Assembly: GCA_900550105.1 (NCBI GenBank)
Contig: URQW01000156.1
Location: 1 to 5,086 of the forward strand
Direction: 5' to 3'
DNA: 5,086 bases
From: an uncultured Pelosinus sp.
Lineage (GTDB): Bacteria > Bacillota > Negativicutes > UMGS1260
Shown: positions 1-5,044 of the stretch, one piece after another
Position numbering within the stretch: the first letter of the stretch is position 1
Layout of the letters: every line of letters begins with the position of its first letter
Notes under the pieces: generated by a model
The model's database searches: none
Told to the model about the DNA's origin: nothing
What the model saw: only the letters and a program-made list of their open reading frames with translations
Position numbers and translations under genes: made by a program

Positions 1-430
1 TAATCATTTTTTCTACAATATTAGCCGGTTTTCCTTCATTTAAAGCCTGTGCTTTCAGAACTTCTTTTTCATGTTCTACTAAATCGGCCGGAACTTCTTC
101 ACGACGCACATAGAGAGGATTGGCAGCAGCAATCTGCATAGCTACGTCTTTAGCCAGTTCTTTAAAATCATCGGTTTTAGCAACAAAATCAGTTTCACAG
201 TTCAATTCAAGCATAACGCCGATGCGTCCGCCGCCGTGAATATAAGATTCTACGACGCCTTCTGCAGCAATTCGTCCAGCTTTTTTCGCAGCGGCTGCTA
301 AACCTTTTTCACGTAAAAAGTCAACTGCTTTATCCATATCACCATCAGTTGCAGCCAAAGCTTTTTTACAATCCATCATACCTGCACCAGTACGTTCGCG
401 CAAGTCTTTTACCATTCCTGCTGTAATCAT
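1..430 (-). CDS. tsf: Elongation factor Ts, N-terminal 143 residues (cut by window edge)
   Basis: EF-Ts is the cytoplasmic nucleotide-exchange factor that releases GDP from EF-Tu during translation elongation. The 143 visible codons start MITAGMVKDLRERTGAGMMD. Residues 1-50 are the N-terminal UBA-like three-helix domain with the signature RERTGAGMMDCKKAL. The core begins around residue 55 and carries the family motif CETDFVAK at 78-85; Asp81-Phe82 correspond to the E. coli Asp80/Phe81 pair that contacts EF-Tu. The ALNEGKP motif (129-135) is also present. The frame is open to base 1, so the C-terminal part lies outside the window. The start is ATG at 430-428, with AGGAGG at 443-438 seven bases upstream. 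An out-of-frame ATG at 434-432 lies only three bases from that site and is unlikely to be used. The gene follows rpsB by 79 bases, the usual bacterial order. No defects are seen. Confidence 0.97.
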   Translation of the reverse strand, partial: MITAGMVKDLRERTGAGMMDCKKALAATDGDMDKAVDFLREKGLAAAAKKAGRIAAEGVVESYIHGGGRIGVMLELNCETDFVAKTDDFKELAKDVAMQIAAANPLYVRREEVPADLVEHEKEVLKAQALNEGKPANIVEKMI

Positions 431-437
431 TCATGTG

Positions 438-443
438 CCTCCT
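438..443 (-). promoter_or_regulatory. Shine-Dalgarno site of tsf
   Basis: AGGAGG on the minus strand, seven bases before the ATG at 430. It decides between two ATGs in the string ATGAATG: the first (434) is only three bases away and out of frame, while the second (430) has normal spacing and encodes EF-Ts. Confidence 0.85.
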
Positions 444-452
444 ATTTATTAG

Positions 453-494
453 TAAAGGTAAGGAACACAAACAACGTCTGTCCCCTTACCTTTA
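453..494 (-). promoter_or_regulatory. rpsB-tsf intergenic hairpin
   Basis: A perfect 11-bp inverted repeat (CCTTACCTTTA at 484-494 and TAAAGGTAAGG at 453-463, plus-strand reading) flanks a 20-base loop. On the transcript the loop can extend the helix weakly with G-U and A-U pairs, including AGAC with GUUU. No U-tract follows the stem; the next bases are CUAAUAAAUAGGAGG. It is therefore not a canonical intrinsic terminator. It sits 15 bases after the S2 stop and ends 9 bases before the tsf Shine-Dalgarno site. Likely roles are setting the S2/EF-Ts ratio by partial attenuation, RNA processing or mRNA stabilisation. The structure is visible in the sequence; the role is inference. Confidence 0.6.
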
Positions 495-509
495 AGAAAT
501 TATTTTCGA

Positions 510-1214
510 TTATTCAGCGTCAGCTAACTGTTCGCCTTGCTTACCTTCTAAAACTGCATCTGCCATTTTGCCTGTAAGAAGTTTTACAGCACGAATAGCA
601 TCATCATTACCAGGAATTACTTGGTCAATTTCATCAGGATCGCAGTTCGTATCAACAATAGCGACGATAGGAATACCCAGTTTGCGTGCTTCGGCAATTG
701 CAATGCGTTCTTTACGAGGATCGATTACAAATAAAGCGCCAGGAAGCTGCTGCATATTTTTGATGCCGCCTAAGAATTTCTGCAGACGTTCCATTTCATG
801 ACGAAGAGTTAAAACTTCTTTCTTCGGCAGAACATCAAACGTTCCGTCTTCTTCCATTTTTTCCAATTCTTTTAAACGGCTAATCCGTTTTTGAATTGTT
901 TGGAAGTTTGTGAGCATACCGCCCAACCATCTTTCATTTACGTAAAACATTTCGCAACGAGCAGCTTCTTCTTTAACAGCTTCCTGCGCTTGTTTTTTCG
1001 TACCGACAAAAAGAATCGTTTTGCCTTCACCTGCTAGGTTACGAACAAAATTGTAAGCTTCCTCAACTTTTTTTACGGTTTTCTGTAAATCGATAATATA
1101 AATCCCGTTACGTTCCGTAAAAATGTAGGTAGCCATTTTAGGGTTCCATCTTCTTGTTTGGTGACCAAAGTGGACACCGGCTTCCAATAGTTGTTTCATT
1201 GAAATTACTGACAT
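510..1214 (-). CDS. rpsB: 30S ribosomal protein S2
   Basis: S2 is a small-subunit ribosomal protein that binds 16S rRNA at the head-body junction, joins late in assembly and is needed to load S1 or mRNA. The protein is 234 aa, within the family range. Motifs in order: MKQLLEAGVHFGHQTRRWNPKM (residues 6-27), FTERNGIYIIDLQKT (32-46), ILFVGTKKQAQ (67-77), RWLGGMLTNFQTI (95-107), a coiled-coil helical insert at about 108-155, FVIDPRKER (162-170) and IPIVAIVDTNCDPD (181-194). The last two are hallmarks of the family. An upstream in-frame ATG (1253) would add 13 residues unlike any S2. I chose the ATG at 1214 because AGGAGGTG lies seven bases before it and MSVISMKQLLEAG matches Firmicutes S2 starts. 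It lies 184 bases after the SwrB-like gene and 79 before tsf. It probably has its own promoter and a structured leader. Confidence 0.98.
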   Translation of the reverse strand: MSVISMKQLLEAGVHFGHQTRRWNPKMATYIFTERNGIYIIDLQKTVKKVEEAYNFVRNLAGEGKTILFVGTKKQAQEAVKEEAARCEMFYVNERWLGGMLTNFQTIQKRISRLKELEKMEEDGTFDVLPKKEVLTLRHEMERLQKFLGGIKNMQQLPGALFVIDPRKERIAIAEARKLGIPIVAIVDTNCDPDEIDQVIPGNDDAIRAVKLLTGKMADAVLEGKQGEQLADAE

Positions 1215-1221
1215 GGTATAG

Positions 1222-1229
1222 CACCTCCT
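1222..1229 (-). promoter_or_regulatory. Shine-Dalgarno site of rpsB
   Basis: AGGAGGTG on the minus strand, seven bases before the ATG at 1214. This is a near-full match to the 16S anti-Shine-Dalgarno sequence, as expected for a highly expressed ribosomal protein. It excludes the longer start at 1253, since the site would lie inside that coding frame. Confidence 0.9.
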
Positions 1230-1241
1230 GTTATTTTCCGC

Positions 1242-1298
1242 CGCAACTCGCATCTTTGACTGGAACCTTTATGGCACTGCCAGCCCCATTGAATTGCG
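1242..1298 (-). promoter_or_regulatory. Folded 5' leader of rpsB, possible S2 autoregulatory element
   Basis: The leader can fold as nested helices. The outer stem pairs CGCAAUUC (1298-1291) with GAGUUGCG (1249-1242): 8 bp with one G-U. The inner stem pairs GGCUGG (1285-1280) with CCAGUC (1263-1258): 6 bp with one G-U. A short apical GCC/GGU pairing (1275-1273 with 1267-1265) closes an AUAAA loop. Internal loops AAUGG and AAAGAUGC separate the two main stems. The outer stem ends 12 bases before the Shine-Dalgarno site. In E. coli, S2 represses rpsB-tsf through the rpsB leader, so an analogous role is plausible, but I do not recognise this fold as a named family. The pairing is seen by eye; function and S2 binding are inferred. 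Confidence 0.45.
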
Positions 1299-1303
1299 TG
1301 TGA

Positions 1304-1331
1304 ATTATACCGGAATATATTTTATCATAAA
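1304..1331 (-). promoter_or_regulatory. Candidate proximal rpsB promoter (perfect -10)
   Basis: The minus strand shows TATAAT (1309-1304), a perfect vegetative -10 box. A poor -35 candidate, TTTATG (1331-1326; 3 of 6), lies 16 bases upstream. Transcription would begin near 1297, right at the 5' arm of the folded leader, about 80 bases before the S2 start. The weak -35 is the main doubt. Confidence 0.45.
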
Positions 1332-1347
1332 TAAACGATAGATACAA
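1319..1347 (-). promoter_or_regulatory. Candidate distal rpsB promoter
   Basis: TTGTAT (1347-1342) and TAAAAT (1324-1319) on the minus strand are separated by 17 bases, the optimal spacing for the housekeeping sigma factor. Matches to consensus are 3 of 6 and 5 of 6. A start near 1312 would include the whole folded leader. The two rpsB promoter candidates overlap, so they are alternatives or a tandem pair. Confidence 0.4.
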
Positions 1348-1361
1348 GCACAAATTTTAAT

Positions 1362-1387
1362 TTATCGTAAATGCTCTTTAACTTTTA
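1362..1387 (-). promoter_or_regulatory. Possible sigma-28 (SigD/FliA-type) promoter upstream of rpsB
   Basis: TAAA (1387-1384), then 14 bases, then TACGATAA (1369-1362). This resembles the SigD consensus TAAA-N15-GCCGATAA with 6 of 8 bases at the -10 and a spacer one base short. The matching sigma factor is encoded in the same window. Because the region is AT-rich, a chance match is quite possible. Confidence 0.2.
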
Positions 1388-1396
1388 ATATGAGCA
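1372..1396 (-). terminator. Weak hairpin after the SwrB-like gene, doubtful terminator
   Basis: TGCTC (1396-1392) can pair with GAGCA (1376-1372) just after the stop codon at 1399-1401. Inside it TTAA-AAG-TTAA can form a small second helix. The stem is short and is followed by UUUACG rather than a U-tract. It would be an inefficient terminator at best, which leaves room for read-through from the motility genes into rpsB. Confidence 0.2.
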
Positions 1397-1398
1397 AT

Positions 1399-2250
1399 TT
1401 ATGATGTCTTATTCAATTCAAGAAATAATAAAATTTCACCTTTGCCTAAACCTGTTACCTTAGAAATTTCCGTAACAGTATAACCTTGTTGCGCCATAGC
1501 CAATACAACAGGTCGTTGTTGTTGTATGGATTGATCTAGTTTAGCAATATCTTGTTCGACCGAAGCTTTATGCTGCTCCGCCGCTAGCGCATCAGCCAAT
1601 CTAGTGTCTGGTTCACTCGAATTAACTGCTTGGGGCTGATTTACCGTCTCATCGGAAGTGACTGCTTCCGTTTCCTGTGACGCTGGCGCTGAAATAGAAG
1701 TTTCTCGTTGGTGTTGATATTGATTAAAAGCATAAGGAACCACTTTTTCAAGCGGCTCCGGCTGTGCTGACAGCTTTTGTTCCGTTTCTCGAACCTGATA
1801 GAGTGGGATCGCTTCTTGTAATTCCACTCTATTACGCGCTAAGGAAAGATCTTCTTTAGCTAATTGCATAAGAGCAGTTTTTTGAGTATTAGCGAGTACA
1901 GTATTAACAACTTTGGCTTCCGATATTTTTTCATCAAGTTCATTCATTTTTTTATCTGTGTCAGACAAGGCTTGGCCCATGGAAGTCAACTTACTTTCAC
2001 TTTGACGAATGGTTTCACCCATCTTTTCCATTTTATGATCAGCTTCTGCCAACAGCGATTCAAGCTGAACAATATGTCCTTCTAGATTTTTAATTACTGT
2101 ATCAGCAGTAAGCTCTAGCTGATCTTGCAAATCATTTGCTGGTTTCGCCAATTGATTGCTAAAGCGTTGTTTAAGCAAATCCTGTTTTGAAAAAGCTAGT
2201 AAAGCTAACGCCAACAAAAACGTGACCGCCACAACTACTGTAGTTAACAT
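1399..2250 (-). CDS. Membrane-anchored coiled-coil protein, SwrB-like (DUF6115-type)
   Basis: A 283-aa protein with an N-terminal membrane segment (about residues 3-20, TTVVVAVTFLLALALLAF) and then a basic flank (KQDLLKQR). Long heptad-rich helices follow at about 38-160. A Pro/Glu/Ser/Gln-rich linker, probably disordered, spans 161-225. The C-terminal helical region (226-283) ends in QQGYTVTEISKVTGLGKGEILLFLEL, which reads as a helix-turn-helix. This architecture and the position between a SigD-type gene and rpsB match Bacillus subtilis SwrB, which helps activate the flagellar basal body and type III export. SwrB is about 167 aa, so this protein is much longer, mostly in coiled coil and linker. 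The most likely topology is one membrane span with the rest in the cytoplasm. The start is ATG at 2250 with GAGGTG at 2261-2256, five bases upstream. It lies 22 bases after the small gene. Family placement is by architecture and context, not by alignment. Confidence 0.75.
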   Translation of the reverse strand: MLTTVVVAVTFLLALALLAFSKQDLLKQRFSNQLAKPANDLQDQLELTADTVIKNLEGHIVQLESLLAEADHKMEKMGETIRQSESKLTSMGQALSDTDKKMNELDEKISEAKVVNTVLANTQKTALMQLAKEDLSLARNRVELQEAIPLYQVRETEQKLSAQPEPLEKVVPYAFNQYQHQRETSISAPASQETEAVTSDETVNQPQAVNSSEPDTRLADALAAEQHKASVEQDIAKLDQSIQQQRPVVLAMAQQGYTVTEISKVTGLGKGEILLFLELNKTS

Positions 2251-2272
2251 AAAGACACCTCAATTACCCTGC

Positions 2273-2614
2273 TCAAGTTTTAATATCAATAGTATGACCT
2301 CGTACTGGATCGCTAGGAATCACCGCTTTAGGCAGTGACATAGCATTTTCTTCTTGCGGCGAATCACTCTTTGAAAACTGTTTTTGGGAATGGCCTTTTT
2401 CTTGTTCACGCTCTTGCTCGCGTGTAATTTTTCCGCCTTCCGACTTATCGCTTTGCTGTACTTGCTGCTGGCGGTGATTTGTTACAGTTTTAAATTGTTC
2501 GCTAACAATCTGCTGATCTACCGCAGGCTGTTGGTTCGCAATTTGTTGCATTTTTCCGACATCAGTTGTTCGTGGAATCAACACTTGCATCTCCATGGGC
2601 CTAATGCCATTCAT
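2273..2614 (-). CDS. Small Gln-rich protein of unknown function in the flagellar cluster
   Basis: I do not recognise an annotated family. The 113-aa product starts MNGIRPMEMQVLIPRTTDVG, a compact segment with a short beta-like VLIPRT. From residue 22 to about 92 it is polar and rich in Gln, Glu, Lys and Ser (QQQVQQSDKSEGG, TREQEREQEK), probably helical or disordered. It ends in a motif-like tail, VIPSDPVRGHTIDIKT (98-113). It has no signal peptide, membrane segment or cysteine. The frame extends to a GTG at 2626, but AGGTGGTGAT (2628-2619) overlaps that codon and is a good Shine-Dalgarno site for the ATG at 2614, so I chose 2614. It sits 27 bases after the FapA gene and 22 before the SwrB-like gene, which implies a motility-linked role. 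Motif-like ends around a soluble disordered middle suggest an adaptor, but that is a guess. Confidence 0.8.
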   Translation of the reverse strand: MNGIRPMEMQVLIPRTTDVGKMQQIANQQPAVDQQIVSEQFKTVTNHRQQQVQQSDKSEGGKITREQEREQEKGHSQKQFSKSDSPQEENAMSLPKAVIPSDPVRGHTIDIKT

Positions 2615-2618
2615 TGCT

Positions 2619-2628
2619 ATCACCACCT
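2619..2628 (-). promoter_or_regulatory. Shine-Dalgarno site deciding the start of the small gene
   Basis: AGGTGGTGAT on the minus strand matches AGGAGGTGAT at 9 of 10 bases. Its core ends eight bases before the ATG at 2614. It overlaps the in-frame GTG at 2626, which makes that longer start unlikely. Confidence 0.75.
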
Positions 2629-2641
2629 ACTAAGATCAAGC

Positions 2642-4264
2642 TTACCGATAAGAACCAACCACAATTTCCCCATCATCCTCATAAAAGGAAACAAATTTCA
2701 TGTTTTCTCTTATGGGCTTCACTAAAGTGCCTACTACAACTTTTACGCCTGGATATACTGTATCAGCTATCTTAATTTTGCCATAGCGCATATCATCAAA
2801 CATGGCCTCAATTTCTGTCAGACGTTTTTTATGCGTTTCTTGCTGGCCCATTAAATGAAATTGCGCTTTTGTCATTTTTAACAACATTTCCCGTTTATCA
2901 GGCGACAATTTTTCTGGATCAACTGATTTCAAAATAGTCAGAGCTTTTTGTGCTTGCTCTAAGGTAACATTTAGTTTCTTCATTTCCCGTCGAAGAAACT
3001 GATGTTCTTCTCTAAGCATCGGATTTACACCGACTTCTAGATCTGTACTAACAGACATATAGGTTCCAGCAACTTTTGCGCGAATTTCCTCGCCAGCTGA
3101 CACAGTTCCGCCAGCAATTAAACCTTTACGTCCTTCGACAATAATTTTCTTAGCCGCACTGACCCTGCTATGTAAAATTACATCAGCTACAAGAACTTCC
3201 CCTCCGGCAAATACTGTAGCATTTTCAATGAACTTTGCCGTGACATTTTCTAAGGCTTTTACATAACCACGGTTCATTCCCTGAATTCCAGTTCGAACTA
3301 ATACATTTTTGCCTTCTACTGTGCCACCGGCAATAGCCCCCATAACCTCTATATCGCCGGCTGCCTTTACGGAAAACCCCGATTGAACAGACCCACGAAT
3401 TGTGACACTACCGATAAAGTCAATGTTACCAGTAGACAAGTCAACATCACCCTTGATTTCAATCACTGGAACCACATTCACTTTACCATTCGTCAAAAGA
3501 GCTTGGCCAGCAATATCGGCAATAATTCGATTTTCTTCAATCCGAACATTTTTTCCTACAGGAAGCGGTAAATCCTTGCCTGGTTTCGGTGAAATATCCG
3601 TCCCTAAAATATCTTTTCCTGGTGAGCCACTTGTTGCTGGAATTTTTTCTGCTAATACATCATCTTGCTTAACAACGGTAAACAAATTAAGATCTTTATA
3701 ATCAACCGTCCCATTGTCCTTTTCAACAGGACGGCCACGATTTGCATCGTCAAAAAGCACTTTTATTTCTGAACTTTTACCATCAACAGCGGCAAGACCC
3801 TTAGCACATATCACCGTACTGCCAGGACGCTCATTAGCCTGCTGAACTGCCGCCTCATCAATTCCATAAACAATGCCTGCAGCTGCTAATTTATCCATAA
3901 TTTCTTGCAAATTAATCGGACGGCAACGTGGTGGTTTTTTTATGGAAAGATTGGCTGACATGCGATCACGCGCAACAAGTATCGTATATTCCGGCTCAGC
4001 CGCTTCCGCTTTATAATCAGCAATTTTGACAGGTGTCCCCGTAGCTTCGGCAATTGTTTTAGAAATCATCCCTGCTTTTATATCCGAAATTTCTCTTGCA
4101 GCCAGCTCTTGTAAAATAGCAGCTTCCGCCACAATTTTTCCGTCTCCCTGGGGAGGATGAACCGTCAAATAAACGCCCTTTTCACTTGTTTCTAGTGAAT
4201 AATACCCATTAAGGTCTTTTAATTTATCTTCGACTACTTCTACAATGCGTTCATGTTCAGACAC
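2642..4264 (-). CDS. FapA/DUF342 family flagellar-cluster protein
   Basis: A 540-aa soluble protein of the DUF342 family (FapA, flagellar assembly protein A). A Vibrio FapA has been linked to polar flagellum formation and to glucose-specific EIIA; the molecular role in Firmicutes is not settled. Residues 1-85 form an extra N-terminal alpha/beta domain. DUF342 proper begins near 93 (TILVARDRMSANLSIKKP, then INLQEIMDKLAAAGIVYGID at 117-136) and includes ATSGSPGKDILG (210-221). Residues 265-405 are Gly/Val-rich short repeats (KGDVD, GSVTIRGSV, GDIEVMGAIAGGTVEG, AGGTVSAG) typical of a right-handed beta-helix like bactofilins. A charged coiled coil follows at about 417-490, then a small C-terminal beta segment with YPGVKVVVG (504-512). 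The start is GTG at 4264, set by GAGGAGG at 4277-4271, six bases upstream. The gene lies 24 bases after the sigma factor, so co-expression is likely. It could instead be a cytoskeletal scaffold unrelated to flagella. Confidence 0.88.
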   Translation of the reverse strand: MSEHERIVEVVEDKLKDLNGYYSLETSEKGVYLTVHPPQGDGKIVAEAAILQELAAREISDIKAGMISKTIAEATGTPVKIADYKAEAAEPEYTILVARDRMSANLSIKKPPRCRPINLQEIMDKLAAAGIVYGIDEAAVQQANERPGSTVICAKGLAAVDGKSSEIKVLFDDANRGRPVEKDNGTVDYKDLNLFTVVKQDDVLAEKIPATSGSPGKDILGTDISPKPGKDLPLPVGKNVRIEENRIIADIAGQALLTNGKVNVVPVIEIKGDVDLSTGNIDFIGSVTIRGSVQSGFSVKAAGDIEVMGAIAGGTVEGKNVLVRTGIQGMNRGYVKALENVTAKFIENATVFAGGEVLVADVILHSRVSAAKKIIVEGRKGLIAGGTVSAGEEIRAKVAGTYMSVSTDLEVGVNPMLREEHQFLRREMKKLNVTLEQAQKALTILKSVDPEKLSPDKREMLLKMTKAQFHLMGQQETHKKRLTEIEAMFDDMRYGKIKIADTVYPGVKVVVGTLVKPIRENMKFVSFYEDDGEIVVGSYR

Positions 4265-4270
4265 TGTAAT

Positions 4271-4277
4271 CCTCCTC
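4271..4277 (-). promoter_or_regulatory. Shine-Dalgarno site supporting the GTG start of the FapA gene
   Basis: GAGGAGG on the minus strand, six bases before the GTG at 4264. No in-frame ATG lies near this site, so the GTG start is well supported. Confidence 0.85.
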
Positions 4278-4288
4278 TCAAACCGAGA

Positions 4289-5044
4289 CTAGAGTAAACT
4301 AGACTTCAGACGGGACAAAGCAGCCCTCATCCGAAAAATAGCCTTGGTATGCAACTGAGAAATTCTTGCTTCCGAAAGTTTCATAATTAAACTAATTTCT
4401 TTGAGCGTTAATCCTTCATAATAATAAAGAGATAAAACAATTTTTTCTTTTTCCTGTAAGTTATCAATCGTTTGCGCTAAAGTAATTTTAACCTCTTCAT
4501 CCTCAATCGCCTGTGACGGATTCACTAGGCCTGAAGAGCTTTCTGACTTTGCATAATCTTCCAAAGGAATCAAAGTCGTTGCATTAAGCTGTGAAAGCAG
4601 CTGATAGTACTGTTCTAAAGGTATTGTAAGTTCATCAGCAATTTCCTGATCGGTAGCGGATCGACCTAAACGATTCTCCAGACGGACCAAAGCCTGTTCA
4701 TACTGTTTCGCCTTTTGGCGCAATGTTGTAGGAATCCAGTCTTGGGCCCGCAGAGAATCTAAAATAGCGCCACGTATGCGAGCAACAGCATACGTTTCAA
4801 ATTTAACACCACGCTTTTGATCATATCGTTCAATCGCGTCAAGTAATCCAAAGAAACCATTGCTTAGCAAATCATCCTTGTCCACATAGTGAGGTAAACC
4901 AATGGCAATCCTACCAGCAACAATTTTTACAAGAGGCAAATATTGTTCAATAATTTTATCCCGTAGAATGATCGACTTCTCTTGACTGTAGGCTTCCCAC
5001 AATTGAAATATCTCATTATTTTTGCTTTCGTTCAAAACTGTCAT
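4289..5044 (-). CDS. fliA: Sigma-28 family RNA polymerase sigma factor (FliA/SigD/WhiG type)
   Basis: This 251-aa group 3 sigma factor directs RNA polymerase to late flagellar, chemotaxis and autolysin promoters in most relatives. It lacks region 1.1. Region 2 spans about 32-103: YLPLVKIVAGRIAIGLPHYV, then DDLLSNGFFGLLDAIERYD (core binding) and GVKFETYAVARIRGAILDSLR (-10 melting and recognition), followed by the family signature DWIPTTLR (102-109). Region 3 is about 108-165 (ENRLGRSATDQEIADELTI). Region 4 is about 190-247, with helix-turn-helix LTLKEISLIMKLSEARISQLHTKA (212-235) for the -35. All regions are intact and the length is close to B. subtilis SigD (254 aa). The start is ATG at 5044 with GGGGGA at 5056-5051 six bases upstream; another ATG at 5048 is out of frame and too close. 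The symbol could equally be sigD. Activity is usually held by an anti-sigma factor FlgM, not seen here. A WhiG-like developmental role is less likely given the FapA and SwrB-like neighbours. Confidence 0.93.
   Translation of the reverse strand: MTVLNESKNNEIFQLWEAYSQEKSIILRDKIIEQYLPLVKIVAGRIAIGLPHYVDKDDLLSNGFFGLLDAIERYDQKRGVKFETYAVARIRGAILDSLRAQDWIPTTLRQKAKQYEQALVRLENRLGRSATDQEIADELTIPLEQYYQLLSQLNATTLIPLEDYAKSESSSGLVNPSQAIEDEEVKITLAQTIDNLQEKEKIVLSLYYYEGLTLKEISLIMKLSEARISQLHTKAIFRMRAALSRLKSSLL

Noticed and set aside
568..801. Plus-strand open frame of 77 codons opposite rpsB
   Set aside because: It is the antisense shadow of a strongly conserved S2 coding region, has no recognisable product and no convincing ribosome binding site.
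1215..1253. Longer S2 start at 1253 adding 13 residues
   Set aside because: The extra residues do not resemble S2, and the strong Shine-Dalgarno site at 1229-1222 lies inside them, pointing to the ATG at 1214.
1335..1368. Inverted repeat acgata/tatcgt before rpsB
   Set aside because: Only six bases with a 22-base spacer in AT-rich sequence; it is largely accounted for by the two palindromic sites reported separately.
2273..2614. The small protein as the anti-sigma factor FlgM
   Set aside because: It lacks the FlgM C-terminal helical pattern and SD/VD-type motifs, and its ends look different. Proximity to the sigma gene alone is not enough.
2384..2725. Plus-strand open frame of 113 codons opposite the small gene and the FapA 3' end
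   Set aside because: The hydrophobic leucine-rich translation is what antisense of Gln/Lys/Glu-rich codons gives. It crosses a gene boundary and shows no ribosome binding site or family resemblance.
3402..3701. Plus-strand open frame of 99 codons opposite the FapA gene
   Set aside because: It lies wholly within the beta-helix coding region, overlaps another plus-strand shadow frame and has no recognisable domain.
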